Origin: Candidatus Flexifilum breve
GTDB taxonomy: Bacteria; Chloroflexota; Anaerolineae; Aggregatilineales; Phototrophicaceae
Assembly (NCBI GenBank): GCA_016717205.1
Contig: JADKGC010000012.1
Span: 112,874 to 176,873, forward strand
DNA: 64,000 bases
Direction of reading: 5' to 3'
The translations under genes were made by a program, and so were the position numbers. Under the pieces are notes generated by a model that saw only the letters and a list, made by a program, of their open reading frames with translations, did no database searches and was not told where the DNA came from. Of this stretch, positions 50,584 to 59,667 are shown in pieces (position 1 is the stretch's first letter; every line of letters starts with the position of its first letter).

Positions 50584-51063
50584 ATGAACGACGATCTTCT
50601 CTCGAAATACGCAGATGCCCTGTGGCGCGGTGATATTGTTCCTCGGGACTGCGCAGAACTGGAACGGACGCGGGCGCTCGTGAGCCGCATCTGGGATCAT
50701 ATTTGGAACCTCGGGAAGCTGGAGGCGTGTCGCGAAGTATTCCACCAAGACTATGTAGGCCATTTGCCGTTGATGACCGTGCACGGGCCAGATGAATTTG
50801 CCAACCTGGTGCGGATGTACCGGCAGGGTTTCCCCGACGTACATTTGACCGTCGATGATTATATTGCCAGCGGGGATCGCGTCGTGGTGCGCTGGACTTC
50901 GCGCGGGACGCACGAGGGCGAATTGATGGGCATGGCCGCCAGCCACAAGCCGATGGTCATGATGGGCATTTCGATCTTCCGCATGCAGGATGGTCTTGTC
51001 GCGGAAGAATGGGAAGGCTTCGATACGCTCGGCATGATGAAGCAGGTGGGCGCGATTCCGTAG
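50584..51063 (+). CDS. SnoaL-like / ester-cyclase-type protein
   Basis: About 159 aa of the SnoaL-like NTF2 fold: FHQDYVGHLPLMTVHGPDE, FPDVHLTVDDYIASGDRVVVRWTSRGTHEGE and VAEEWEGFDTLGMMKQVG. Proteins of this type bind small hydrophobic ligands or act as cyclases/isomerases. The function here is unknown. The ATG at 50584 has GAGG upstream; an in-frame ATG at 50569 is possible. It stands alone. Confidence 0.72.
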   Translation: MNDDLLSKYADALWRGDIVPRDCAELERTRALVSRIWDHIWNLGKLEACREVFHQDYVGHLPLMTVHGPDEFANLVRMYRQGFPDVHLTVDDYIASGDRVVVRWTSRGTHEGELMGMAASHKPMVMMGISIFRMQDGLVAEEWEGFDTLGMMKQVGAIP

Positions 51064-51084
51064 CTTAGGAGTCACTGCAAACCC

Positions 51085-51112
51085 GTAGGGGCGCACGGCC
51101 GTGCGCCCCTAC
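51085..51112. repeat. Palindromic repeat, GTAGGGGCGC family (copy 2)
   Basis: A perfect 28-bp palindrome: arms GTAGGGGCGCACGG (51085-51098) and its complement CCGTGCGCCCCTAC (51099-51112). 21 bp after the stop of the SnoaL-like gene. See also 8471 and 59602. Confidence 0.8.
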
Positions 51113-51188
51113 ATCCCCTGCGGCTTTCCCGCTCGACACGATTCTGAATCTTTATTGAGAAACCCGTCACAAGCGGCAAAACTCTTGC

Positions 51189-51215
51189 TATACTATAGAC
51201 TGACCAGTCGGTCTA
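51189..51215 (+). promoter_or_regulatory. Promoter and TetR-type operator of the men operon
   Basis: A TATACT -10 (51189-51194) is followed by the imperfect palindrome TAGACTGAC...GTCGGTCTA (51196-51215), of the kind bound by TetR/AcrR dimers. It lies 15 bp before the TetR gene and would cover the transcription start. A weak -35 (GTCACA) is 17 bp upstream. Confidence 0.6.
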
Positions 51216-51230
51216 AGCAGGAGAAGCACC

Positions 51231-51821
51231 ATGAATGATCCGCGGGATACGCGTGATCGCATCCTTGACGCGGCGCTGAACATCTTCGCCAACAAGGGCT
51301 ACCATGACACGCGCATGGATGAGATTGTCGAGGCCTCGTCCACCTCCAAGGGCTCGATCTATTTTCACTTTCCCAACAAAGAACGCCTGTTTCTGGCGCT
51401 CGTCGACCAATTTGCTGACCTGATCGAACGCCGCGTGCGCGAAGCCGTCGAGCAGGAAGCCGAGGGCATCGCGCGGGTGCGCGCCGCGCTGCAAGCCTGT
51501 CTCGAAACCTTCGGGCGCTACCGCCGCCCGGCCAAGATCATGCTGGTGCAGGCGGTCGGCCTGGGCAGTGTGTTCGAGAAGAAGCGTGTGGACGTCAACG
51601 ACCGTTTCGCCAACCTCATTAAAGAGTATCTCGACGAGGCCATCGCTATCGGTGATATTGCGCCAGTGGATACCGAAGTCGTCTCCTATGCATGGATGGG
51701 CGCGATCTACGGCATCGTGATCCGCTGGGTTTACACAGGCGAACCGGATTCCGAGCGCATCCTCTCCGCGCTGCTGCCTATGCTGCTCAAAAGCGTCGGT
51801 TATGAGGAGCAGTCCGCATGA
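51231..51821 (+). CDS. TetR/AcrR-family regulator
   Basis: 196 aa. A TetR helix-turn-helix: RDRILDAALNIFANKGYHDTR, then EIVEASSTSKGSIYFHFPNKERLFLALVD. The C-terminal helices are the ligand/dimer domain. The start at 51231 follows AGGAGA. Its stop overlaps the menF start by 4 bp (ATGA), so the repressor is the first gene of the menaquinone operon and probably regulates it through the palindrome just upstream. Confidence 0.88.
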   Translation: MNDPRDTRDRILDAALNIFANKGYHDTRMDEIVEASSTSKGSIYFHFPNKERLFLALVDQFADLIERRVREAVEQEAEGIARVRAALQACLETFGRYRRPAKIMLVQAVGLGSVFEKKRVDVNDRFANLIKEYLDEAIAIGDIAPVDTEVVSYAWMGAIYGIVIRWVYTGEPDSERILSALLPMLLKSVGYEEQSA

Positions 51822-53251
51822 GCGCCGACCGTTTGATCAGCTACAGCCAGCGCGCGCCGGACATCAGTATTGCAGAATTTTTGCGGCAGGCGCAGGGTCA
51901 TGAGCGCTTCTACTGGGAGAAAGATGATCTCGCCTTCGCGGGGTTCGGCATCGCGACCGAACTCACGGCGTGGGGCGCAGAGCGCGTCAAGACGATTGAG
52001 GATAAGGCACGCAAGCTGTTCCGCGACGCGCTGGTGATTAGCGATGCGGAACCGCTGGCGAAACCACGTTTGTTCGGCGGATTCTCCTTCTACAGCGACT
52101 TCGTCACCGAAAATACGTGGGCGGCGTTCGCGCCCGCTTACTTTGTGCTGCCGCATTACCAGCTCGTCAAACGCGGCGCGGATACCTGGTTGACGATCAA
52201 CGTGCAGATCGGCGCGGATGAAAGCTACGACGAAGCCGAATTGTGCGACGCCTTGAGCGCCCGCTATGATGCGCTGCTGCATGCTGACCAGCCGACCAAT
52301 GCGGGGCAGCCCGAACTGTTGAGCGTCAACTATCCCCTCAGCTTTGAGCGTTGGAGCGCGATCATCACCGACGCGACGACGCGCATGCGGGCGGGCGAGA
52401 TGCAGAAGGTCGTGCTTTCGCGGGTGTGCGAAGCGCGCTTTGCGGAACGCATCAATATTGATGGGGCGTTGGCCTATCTCAACGAGAAATATGCTGACTG
52501 CTACCGCTTCCTGTTCGAGCCGAGTCCCGGGTTAGCCTTCTACGGCGCGACCCCGGAACTGCTGATTGGCGTGGATGGTGCGGACATGGCGACGATGGGC
52601 CTCGCGGGGACGATCAAGCGCGGTCAGACCCCGGAGGAAGATGACGCGCTCGCGCTTCGCCTGCTGACCGACCCGAAAGAAGCCTATGAACATCGCGTCG
52701 TGGTCGATGCGCTGCGCGAACGCCTGACGCCAATTACGTCGGCGTTGAGCGTGCCCAATGCGCCGATTCCGCTCAAGCTGAGCAATTTGCAGCACCTGTA
52801 CACGCCGATCAGCGGGCGGTTGCGCGCGGCGTCGGGCGTGCTGCCCTTGGTCGAACGCCTGCACCCGACGCCCGCGCTCGGCGGTGTGCCGCGCGAACGG
52901 GCGATGCAGTACATCCGCGAGGCCGAACCTGTGCCGCGCGGGTGGTACGCTGCGCCCATCGGCTGGATCGACCACAACCTCGACGGGATGTTCGCCGTCG
53001 CGATTCGCTCGGCGGTAGTACAGAACGACCGGGCGTGGCTCTATTCCGGCGCGGGCATCGTAGCCGAATCGACCCCGCAGCGCGAATGGGATGAAACCGC
53101 GCTCAAATTTCGTCCCATGCTCAACGCCTTGGGCATTGGTACCGCTCAACCTCACCCCCCGACCCCCTCTCCCGGGGGAGATGGGGCCGTGAACAGCGCT
53201 AACCGGGGCGAGGCTCAACCTACGACTGAGGTGAACCATGTACGCGCCTAA
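51818..53251 (+). CDS. menF: Isochorismate synthase
   Basis: 477 aa, the first step of menaquinone synthesis (chorismate to isochorismate). The chorismate-binding fold shows QKVVLSRVCEARF, GLAGTIKRGQTPEEDD, EHRVVVDALRERL, the Mg-binding HPTPALGG, GWYAAPIGW and SGAGIVAESTP. The last 30 residues (HPPTPSPGGDGAVNSANRG) come from a palindromic repeat (53145-53194) and are not family sequence. It overlaps menD by 14 bp. Confidence 0.9.
   Translation: MSADRLISYSQRAPDISIAEFLRQAQGHERFYWEKDDLAFAGFGIATELTAWGAERVKTIEDKARKLFRDALVISDAEPLAKPRLFGGFSFYSDFVTENTWAAFAPAYFVLPHYQLVKRGADTWLTINVQIGADESYDEAELCDALSARYDALLHADQPTNAGQPELLSVNYPLSFERWSAIITDATTRMRAGEMQKVVLSRVCEARFAERINIDGALAYLNEKYADCYRFLFEPSPGLAFYGATPELLIGVDGADMATMGLAGTIKRGQTPEEDDALALRLLTDPKEAYEHRVVVDALRERLTPITSALSVPNAPIPLKLSNLQHLYTPISGRLRAASGVLPLVERLHPTPALGGVPRERAMQYIREAEPVPRGWYAAPIGWIDHNLDGMFAVAIRSAVVQNDRAWLYSGAGIVAESTPQREWDETALKFRPMLNALGIGTAQPHPPTPSPGGDGAVNSANRGEAQPTTEVNHVRA
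53145..53194. repeat. Palindromic repeat, CCTCACCCCCCGACC family, at the 3' end of menF
   Basis: CTCAACCTCACCCCCCGACC, then CCCTCTCCCGGGGGAGATGGGG. It carries the same pyrimidine arm as the copy inside purL. It is read through into the menF C-terminus, ending shortly before the menD start. Confidence 0.7.
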
Positions 53252-55004
53252 TCGCAACTTTCTCTGGACGCGCGTCTTCGTCGACGAATTGGCGCGGGCG
53301 GGTCTGCGTTCGGTGTGCATTGCGCCGGGTTCCCGGTCAACGCCGCTGACCATGGCCTTTGCGGAACACGATGGCATCCGCATCTATCCGCATCTAGACG
53401 AACGCAGCGCGGCGTTTTTCGCCCTTGGCCTCGCGCTGGCAACGGAAGAACCGGTCGCGCTGGTCTGCACCTCGGGGAGTGCGACCGCCAACTTCTTCCC
53501 GGCGATTATCGAAGCGCACGAGTCCCGTGTGCCGCTGCTTGTGCTGACGACCGACCGCCCGCCGGAACTGCGCTACAGCGGCGCGAACCAGACGATCGAT
53601 CAGGTCAAGCTGTACGGTGATTATGCGCTGTGGTCGGTTGATGCGCCGCTGCCAGAGGGTCAGCCTGCCGCGCAAACGATTCGCGCACTGCGGACGCTGG
53701 CGGCGCGCGCGTATGCAACCGCCGACGGCATTGGGGGCGGGCGGAAAGGCGTTGTGCACGTCAATCTGCCGTTCCGCAAGCCGCTGGAGCCGATCCCGGT
53801 CGAGACGGATCACAGCGATGCCATTGAGGATGCGGGGTTCGACTACGCGGGCGCGTTCACGGTGATGACGGGCGGCGCGACCATTCCCACTGTGCAGCAG
53901 ATGCAAACCCTGCTCGCCCTTTTCGAGCGGCATGAGCGCGGGATCATCGTGTGCGGGCCGAAGTCGCTCGGCGAGAACTTTGTATCGGCGGTGGCGCAGT
54001 TGTCACAGCGCACGGGCTACCCGATCTTCGCCGATCCGACGTCCGATGTGCGCTTCGGCGGGCACGTGCAAGAGACCGCCGTAATCGGCGCGTATGACAC
54101 GTTTCTGACCGTGCCGCCGACGTGGGAGGATCCTGAGGTAGTGATCCGCTTTGGCGGTGTGCCGACTTCGAACGTGCTCAACGCCTATCTCGACCGGATT
54201 GACGCCAAACACCGCGTGCAGGTCAGCGCGGATGGCGTGTGGGCAGATGATTCGTTCCGCACCCATCTATTTGTCCACGCCGACCCCACGCTGCTGTGCC
54301 TGTCGCTCAGTGGACGTTTGCAGGCGCGGCCCGAGTCGCCGTGGGCGCAGCGTATCCGCATGGTCGAAGCGGTGACTTGGCTCAATCTCGGTCAGCGGCT
54401 CGGCGACGAATTCTTCGATGGGCAGGTCGTGGCCGATCTGCTGGACCGTTTGCCGGATGGTGCGAACCTGTTCGCGGGCAACAGCCTCCCCGTGCGGCAC
54501 GTCGAGCAGTTTGCGCGGCCTTCGACCAAACACCTGCACATCTTCGCCAATCGCGGCGCGAGCGGCATCGATGGCAACGTGTCGACCGCGCTGGGGATCG
54601 CGGCGGCGACGGGCAAACCGACGGTATTGCTCATCGGCGACATCACGCTGTATCACGATATGAACGGCCTGCTGGCCGTGCGTAACTGTGGTGTGGACAA
54701 CCTAACGATTGTGCTGCTCAATAACGACGGCGGCGGCATTTTCCAGCGCTTGCCCGTCTCCAAGTTTGACCCGCCGTTCACGGAGATGTTCGTCATGCCG
54801 CATGGCTTGCAGTTTGAGCATGTCGCGCGGCTGTATGGCCTCGATTTTGTCAGCGTGACAGATCGGGAAGGGTTCCGCAGCGCCGTCGATGTGACGGTGG
54901 GCGCGCGCATTCCCCGCATGATCGAAGTGCGCACGGACGCCGCGCACGATGACGCGCGGCGTAAGCAAATTCAACAGCTGGTAACGACGGTATTGCAGAG
55001 GTAA
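53238..55004 (+). CDS. menD: SEPHCHC synthase
   Basis: 588 aa, a thiamine-diphosphate enzyme joining isochorismate and 2-oxoglutarate. The N-terminal pyrimidine domain has CIAPGSRSTPLTMAF and the active-site Glu region (LALATEEPVALVCTSGSATANF). The C-terminal ThDP/Mg motif is ANRGASGIDGNVSTALGI, then LIGDITLYHDMNGL and NNDGGGIFQRLP. It overlaps menF by 14 bp and precedes menB by 7 bp. Confidence 0.92.
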   Translation: MYAPNRNFLWTRVFVDELARAGLRSVCIAPGSRSTPLTMAFAEHDGIRIYPHLDERSAAFFALGLALATEEPVALVCTSGSATANFFPAIIEAHESRVPLLVLTTDRPPELRYSGANQTIDQVKLYGDYALWSVDAPLPEGQPAAQTIRALRTLAARAYATADGIGGGRKGVVHVNLPFRKPLEPIPVETDHSDAIEDAGFDYAGAFTVMTGGATIPTVQQMQTLLALFERHERGIIVCGPKSLGENFVSAVAQLSQRTGYPIFADPTSDVRFGGHVQETAVIGAYDTFLTVPPTWEDPEVVIRFGGVPTSNVLNAYLDRIDAKHRVQVSADGVWADDSFRTHLFVHADPTLLCLSLSGRLQARPESPWAQRIRMVEAVTWLNLGQRLGDEFFDGQVVADLLDRLPDGANLFAGNSLPVRHVEQFARPSTKHLHIFANRGASGIDGNVSTALGIAAATGKPTVLLIGDITLYHDMNGLLAVRNCGVDNLTIVLLNNDGGGIFQRLPVSKFDPPFTEMFVMPHGLQFEHVARLYGLDFVSVTDREGFRSAVDVTVGARIPRMIEVRTDAAHDDARRKQIQQLVTTVLQR

Positions 55005-55011
55005 ATGACCC

Positions 55012-55842
55012 ATGGTGAATTGGATTCAAGCGAAACAGTACGAAGACATTACGTATGACAAGGCGGACGGCATGGCGCGCATCGCCTTCAACCGCCCGGA
55101 AGTCCGCAACGCTTTCCGCCCGAAGACGATTGACGAGATGATCGACGCTTTCCGCGATGCGTGGCGCGATCAGTCGGTCGGCGTGATTCTGCTCACGGGC
55201 AACGGCCCCGCGCAGGATGGCAAGTATGCGTTCTGCTCCGGCGGCGACCAGAAGGTGCGCGGGCACGCGGGCTATGTCGGCGATGACGGGGTCGCGCGCC
55301 TGAATGTGCTGGAACTCCAGCGCATCATCCGCACCATGCCAAAACCTGTGGTTGCGCTGGTGGCGGGCTACTCCATCGGCGGCGGTCATGTCCTCTCAGT
55401 GATCTGCGACCTGACGATTGCGGCGGATAACGCGATCTTCGGTCAGACCGGCCCGAAGGTCGGCAGCTTTGACGGTGGGTTCGGCGCGAGCTACCTCGCC
55501 AGCATCATCGGGCAGAAGAAGGCGCGCGAAATCTGGTATTTGTGCCGCCAGTACAACGCGCAGCAGGCGTTAGAGATGGGCTTGGTCAACACGGTCGTCC
55601 CGGTCGAACAGCTCGAAGCCGAAGGCGTCAAGTGGGCACAGGAAATCCTCGACAAGAGCCCGATTGCGATTCGCTTCCTGAAGGCGGGCTTCAACGCCGC
55701 GCTCGATGGTCAGGCGGGCTTGCAGGTGCTGGCGGGCGATGCGACCATGCTGTACTACATGACGGAAGAGGGTAGCGAAGGCCGTGATGCGTTCGTCAAC
55801 AAGCGCGCGCCGAACTTCCGCAAGTACCCGTGGCGTCCTTGA
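55012..55842 (+). CDS. menB: 1,4-dihydroxy-2-naphthoyl-CoA synthase
   Basis: 276 aa, a crotonase-fold enzyme closing the naphthoquinone ring. It has ITYDKADGMARIAFNRPEVR, the oxyanion loops YAFCSGGDQKVRG and AGYSIGGGHVLSV, and TGPKVGSFDGGFGASYLA, all MenB-specific. The 92-bp gap to menE holds a GGCCG...CGGCC inverted repeat and nothing else I recognise. Confidence 0.93.
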   Translation: MVNWIQAKQYEDITYDKADGMARIAFNRPEVRNAFRPKTIDEMIDAFRDAWRDQSVGVILLTGNGPAQDGKYAFCSGGDQKVRGHAGYVGDDGVARLNVLELQRIIRTMPKPVVALVAGYSIGGGHVLSVICDLTIAADNAIFGQTGPKVGSFDGGFGASYLASIIGQKKAREIWYLCRQYNAQQALEMGLVNTVVPVEQLEAEGVKWAQEILDKSPIAIRFLKAGFNAALDGQAGLQVLAGDATMLYYMTEEGSEGRDAFVNKRAPNFRKYPWRP

Positions 55843-55934
55843 CGGTCACAGGTTGAGGTTGGCCGTCTCGCCGTGGCGGCCGTGTATGCGTCTCGGCGAA
55901 TATACGGTAAACTGTAATCTGTGAACTGAATGGT

Positions 55935-57404
55935 ATGAAAGATTGGCTAGCGGCACAGCGGATTGCCCGTCCGGACGGGATCGCCCTGATCTGCGGGGAA
56001 GATGAATTGACCTACAGCGAAATGGATCGGTTCGTCAGTGTGCTGTGTGGGCGCATTGCGGGCTTAGGCGTGCTGCCAAACATGGTAGTCGGCGTGCTGA
56101 TGCCGAACCAGACGGATTATGTGGTGCTCATTCACGCGCTGGCGCGGTTGGGCGCAGTACTGCTGCCATCAACACGCGGTTGACCGCTGAAGAGATCGAA
56201 TATCAGCTCACGGCGACCGACTGCGGCCTCGTCATCTGCTCGGCGGCCACCGAAACGACCGCCGCCCAGCTCAGCCCGGCTGTGCGGCGCGTCGTCTCAG
56301 TTGATCAAACGACCAGTCCGTTCGTGCAGTCGTGGTGGGATATTACGCTCACCGACTCATGGCGGCCGCTGGAGTTCAATCCGAACGCGGTCCAAGCCAT
56401 CATGTTCACGTCCGGCACCACCGGCAGGCCGAAGGGTGTGCAGCTCACGTTCGCCAATCACTTTTACAGCGCGGCAGGGTCGGCCTATCGCATTGGCGTG
56501 CAGCCCAACGACCGCTGGTTGTGCACGCTGCCGCTGTACCATGTCGGCGGGTTGGCGATCATTTTGCGCGCGGCGCTCTACGGGATTACGGTGGTGCTGC
56601 AGCCGGGTTCTGACTTTGACGCCGTCAATCGCGGCGCTCGACACGCAGCAGATCACCCTGATGTCGCTCGTGCCGACCATGCTTTATCGCCTGCTCAACA
56701 CGCACGAGGCGTTCCCCGTCTCGCTGCGGATGGTGCTGCTGGGCGGGGCGGCGGCGACGGCCGATCTGGTCGGGCGCGCGCTGGATCGCGGCGTGCCGTT
56801 GGCGACGACCTATGGCATGACCGAAGCCGCCTCGCAGGTGGCGACCATGCTCCCGGCGGAAGTGCTCAAGAAACCGGGGAGCGTGGGCAAACCGCTCATG
56901 TTCACCGCGGTGCGCGTGGTCGATGAGACGGGCAAGGCGCTCAAGGCTGGGGAAATCGGCGAGATCATCGTGACCAGCCCGGTCGTCATGCAGGGTTATC
57001 TCGGGCATGGATCCGCGAATGGCGAACTGTACACCGGGGATATCGGCTACCTCGACAAGGACGGCGACCTGTGGCTGGTGGATCGCCGCAGCGACCTGAT
57101 CGTCTCGGGCGGCGAAAACGTGTATCCGTCGGAAGTCGAAAATACGCTGCGCCAGCATCCCGCCGTGTTGGAGGTGTGCGTGGTCGGCCTGCCCGACGCC
57201 GAATGGGGGCAGCGCGTCGCGGCGATGGTCGTCATCCGGCAGAATATGCAGCTCACAATTCCTGAGCTGATCATGTTCAGCCGTCAGCATCTCGCGGGTT
57301 ACAAGCAGCCACGCACCGTCGTGTTTGTCGATCAACTTCCACAAACTTCGAATGGCAAAATTCATCGGGCCGCTGTGAAGGAGCAGCTTCTCTCCAACAT
57401 ATGA
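55935..57404 (+). CDS. menE: o-Succinylbenzoate-CoA ligase (two frameshifts)
   Basis: About 489 aa after repair, adenylating o-succinylbenzoate and forming its CoA ester. The N-terminus is AQRIARPDGIALICGEDELTY; the core is AIMFTSGTTGRPKGVQLT (P-loop), ATTYGMTEAASQVATML and YTGDIGYLDKDGDLWLVDRR; the lysine is in QTSNGKIHRAAV. The frame shifts near 56163 (a missing A in CCAATC) and back near 56625 (an extra G in CGCG). All motifs are intact, so a sequencing error is likely. Overlaps menH by 4 bp. Confidence 0.87.
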
Positions 57405-58186
57405 ACATCAATGGCGTTGAATATCAGGTGCGGGTGACAGGGGACGGCGCGCCCGTTGTCGCCCTCCATGGCTTCACGGGCAGCGGCGCGAACTGGTCAG
57501 CGGACTTGTTCCCACCCAGGACCCAGTTGATCGCGCCCGATCTGCTCGGGCATGGGGCGACCGAGTCGCCGGATAATTATCGGCGCTACGGTATCAGCAC
57601 GGCAGCGCGGGATCTCGTCGACCTCATTGTCCGCACAACGACCCCGCCTGTGACACTGCTCGGCTATTCGATGGGTGGGCGCTTGGCGCTCGATTTCGCG
57701 CTGCACCATACCGAATACCTTTCGAAGCTCGTACTGGAAAGCGCGTCGCCGGGAATTGATGACGAGTTCGAACGCATGGCGCGGCGCGGCAATGATTACA
57801 CGCTGGCGGAGCGCATCGAGCGGGATGGCGTCGAGGCATTTATGGCGAAGTGGGAGCAGAACCCACTGTTCGCCACACAGTCGCCTGAAGTGCGCGAACG
57901 GCTGCGGGTCGTACGGCTCGCGCAGAACCCGGTCGGCTTGGCGAACAGCCTGCGCGGGATGGGGACAGGCGCGCAGCCGAGCTACTGGAATCGCCTCGGC
58001 GAACTCTATTTGCCTGTACTGTTGATCGCCGGGGAACTCGATACCAAATTCACAGCGATTGCGCGGCGCATGAGCGAACGTCTGACCAACTGCACGCTGG
58101 CGATCATCCCCGGCGCAGGGCATACCGTGCATCTGGAACAGCCGACGCTCTACGCGGAGACAGTGCAGCGCTTCCTCGCATCTTAA
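57401..58186 (+). CDS. menH: SHCHC synthase-type alpha/beta hydrolase
   Basis: 261 aa. An alpha/beta-hydrolase with VVALHGFTGSGANW, the MenH-type elbow LLGYSMGGRLALDFALHH (catalytic Ser), and the His in IIPGAGHTVHLEQP. The Arg after SMGG is typical of MenH, which removes pyruvate from SEPHCHC. The operon position after menE supports it. The gene ends the menF-D-B-E-H unit; menC is not in the window. Confidence 0.82.
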   Translation: MNINGVEYQVRVTGDGAPVVALHGFTGSGANWSADLFPPRTQLIAPDLLGHGATESPDNYRRYGISTAARDLVDLIVRTTTPPVTLLGYSMGGRLALDFALHHTEYLSKLVLESASPGIDDEFERMARRGNDYTLAERIERDGVEAFMAKWEQNPLFATQSPEVRERLRVVRLAQNPVGLANSLRGMGTGAQPSYWNRLGELYLPVLLIAGELDTKFTAIARRMSERLTNCTLAIIPGAGHTVHLEQPTLYAETVQRFLAS

Positions 58187-58195
58187 AACGGACGC

Positions 58196-58225
58196 TTGTC
58201 GTTCTTAACAATTCTAGGTTATAGT
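58196..58225 (+). promoter_or_regulatory. Promoter of the second sugar importer
   Basis: TTGTCG (58196-58201), 18-bp spacer, TATAGT (58220-58225). The predicted start is about 58232, followed by AGGAG and the ATG at 58264. Confidence 0.5.
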
Positions 58226-58263
58226 CTTTGCGCCTAACCGCAATCTTCTAGGAGATGCTCAAA

Positions 58264-59571
58264 ATGCGTAAAGTGCTGTTTCTAGTCGCCTTGTTTGTCC
58301 TGCTCACCAGCGCAGGCGTCATGGCTCAAGATGGAATAACCATCGAATTTTACTTCCCGACCGCTGTTGATGCCCCGATCAACGAGATCATTCAGGGGTA
58401 CGCGGATCAATTCCACGAACTGCACCCCGATATCACCGTCGTTCCCACCTACACCGGATCGTATACGCAGACCCGTGACACCATCCGCACCGAACTCAAC
58501 GGCGGCGGCGCTGGCCCAGATGTTGCTGTTATGCTGACGACCGACCTGTACAGCTTCATCGACGAAGGCACGATTGTGCCGGCGCAGGACTACATCGACG
58601 CGCTCGAAGATCCCGAAGCTTTTGTGAGCGACATCTTCCCGGCGTTCCTCGCCAACAGCAAGGACGAAGAAGGTACGATCTGGTCGCTGCCGTTCCAGCG
58701 CAGCACCGTGATCCTCTATTACAATGCTGACCTGCTGAGCGAAGCGGGTATCGAAAACGCCCCGACCAACCGCGATGAACTGCTGGCCGCCGCGCAGGCG
58801 CTCACGCTGCCCAACGGCGAACGCTGGGGTCTGCTGGTTCCGTTCGCGGGTGGCTTCCCGATTTGGGTGTTCCAACCGTTTGCCATCGGCAATGGCCGTA
58901 ACATCACGGGTGAAGCCCCGACGACCGTTTACATGAACGATCCGCAGGTGATCGACGCGCTCGACTTTGCGACCAAGCTCGGTACGGAATATGCGGTTGG
59001 TCCGGCGGGTGGCAGCGTGTGGGGCGACACCCCGACCGCGTTCCTCAATGGGCAGGCGGCGATGATCATCCACACCACCGGCACGATGACCAATCTGCTC
59101 AATAACGCGACGTTCAATGTCGGCGCGGCGTTCGTCCCCATGGGCCTGCCCAATGACGAAGGCGTGGGTTATGGCACGGTGACCGGCGGCGGTAACACCT
59201 ATATCTTCAACCCGCCCGGCGCGGAACGCAGCCCGGAAGAACTGGAAGCGGCGTGGCTGTGGTCGGAATTCCTGGCTTCGCCCGAAATCCAGTCCGACTG
59301 GGGCGCGGCGACCGGGTATATTGCCGCCCGCGCGAGTGCCTGGGAACTCGACCCGCTGGCCGCCCGGGCCGCGGAACATCCGCAGTATCTGGTGGCGCGT
59401 GACCAGCTCGCCTACGCGGCAGCGGAATTCACCTCCTACCGCGCGATTGACACGCAGAACATCATCAACGCCACGTTGAGCAGCGTGATCAGCGGTGCGG
59501 CAACGGATGCGGCGGCGGCGATGGCCTCGGCGCAGGAACAGATCGATGCGCTGCTGGAAGAATACCGCTAG
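58264..59571 (+). CDS. Sugar ABC transporter substrate-binding protein (UgpB-like)
   Basis: 435 aa. A signal peptide (MRKVLFLVALFVLLTSAGVM, then AQDG) precedes a type-1 solute-binding fold for sugars or glycerol-3-phosphate: FYFPTAVDAPINEIIQGYAD, GGGAGPDVAVMLTTDL, WSLPFQRSTVILYYNADLL and FLNGQAAMIIHTTG. The ligand is unknown; the fold is close to glycerol-3-phosphate/oligosaccharide binders. The ATG at 58264 is spaced 9 bp from AGGAG; an in-frame ATG at 58255 is too close. Confidence 0.87.
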   Translation: MRKVLFLVALFVLLTSAGVMAQDGITIEFYFPTAVDAPINEIIQGYADQFHELHPDITVVPTYTGSYTQTRDTIRTELNGGGAGPDVAVMLTTDLYSFIDEGTIVPAQDYIDALEDPEAFVSDIFPAFLANSKDEEGTIWSLPFQRSTVILYYNADLLSEAGIENAPTNRDELLAAAQALTLPNGERWGLLVPFAGGFPIWVFQPFAIGNGRNITGEAPTTVYMNDPQVIDALDFATKLGTEYAVGPAGGSVWGDTPTAFLNGQAAMIIHTTGTMTNLLNNATFNVGAAFVPMGLPNDEGVGYGTVTGGGNTYIFNPPGAERSPEELEAAWLWSEFLASPEIQSDWGAATGYIAARASAWELDPLAARAAEHPQYLVARDQLAYAAAEFTSYRAIDTQNIINATLSSVISGAATDAAAAMASAQEQIDALLEEYR

Positions 59572-59601
59572 ACCTGATCGATCCTCTTGATCTATGTTTT
59601 G

Positions 59602-59629
59602 GTAGGGGCGCACAACCGTGCGCCCCTAC
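59602..59629. repeat. Palindromic repeat, GTAGGGGCGC family (copy 3)
   Basis: GTAGGGGCGCAC, loop AACC, GTGCGCCCCTAC: the same arms as 51085-51112. It lies after the binding-protein stop and before the permease. Confidence 0.8.
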
Positions 59630-59667
59630 GCTATAGTGAGCAGATACTGCCCCCATAAAGGATGTTT

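Noticed and set aside
55843..55934. A small RNA between menB and menE from its GGCCG/CGGCC pairing.
   Set aside because: No promoter or terminator is visible and the stem is short.
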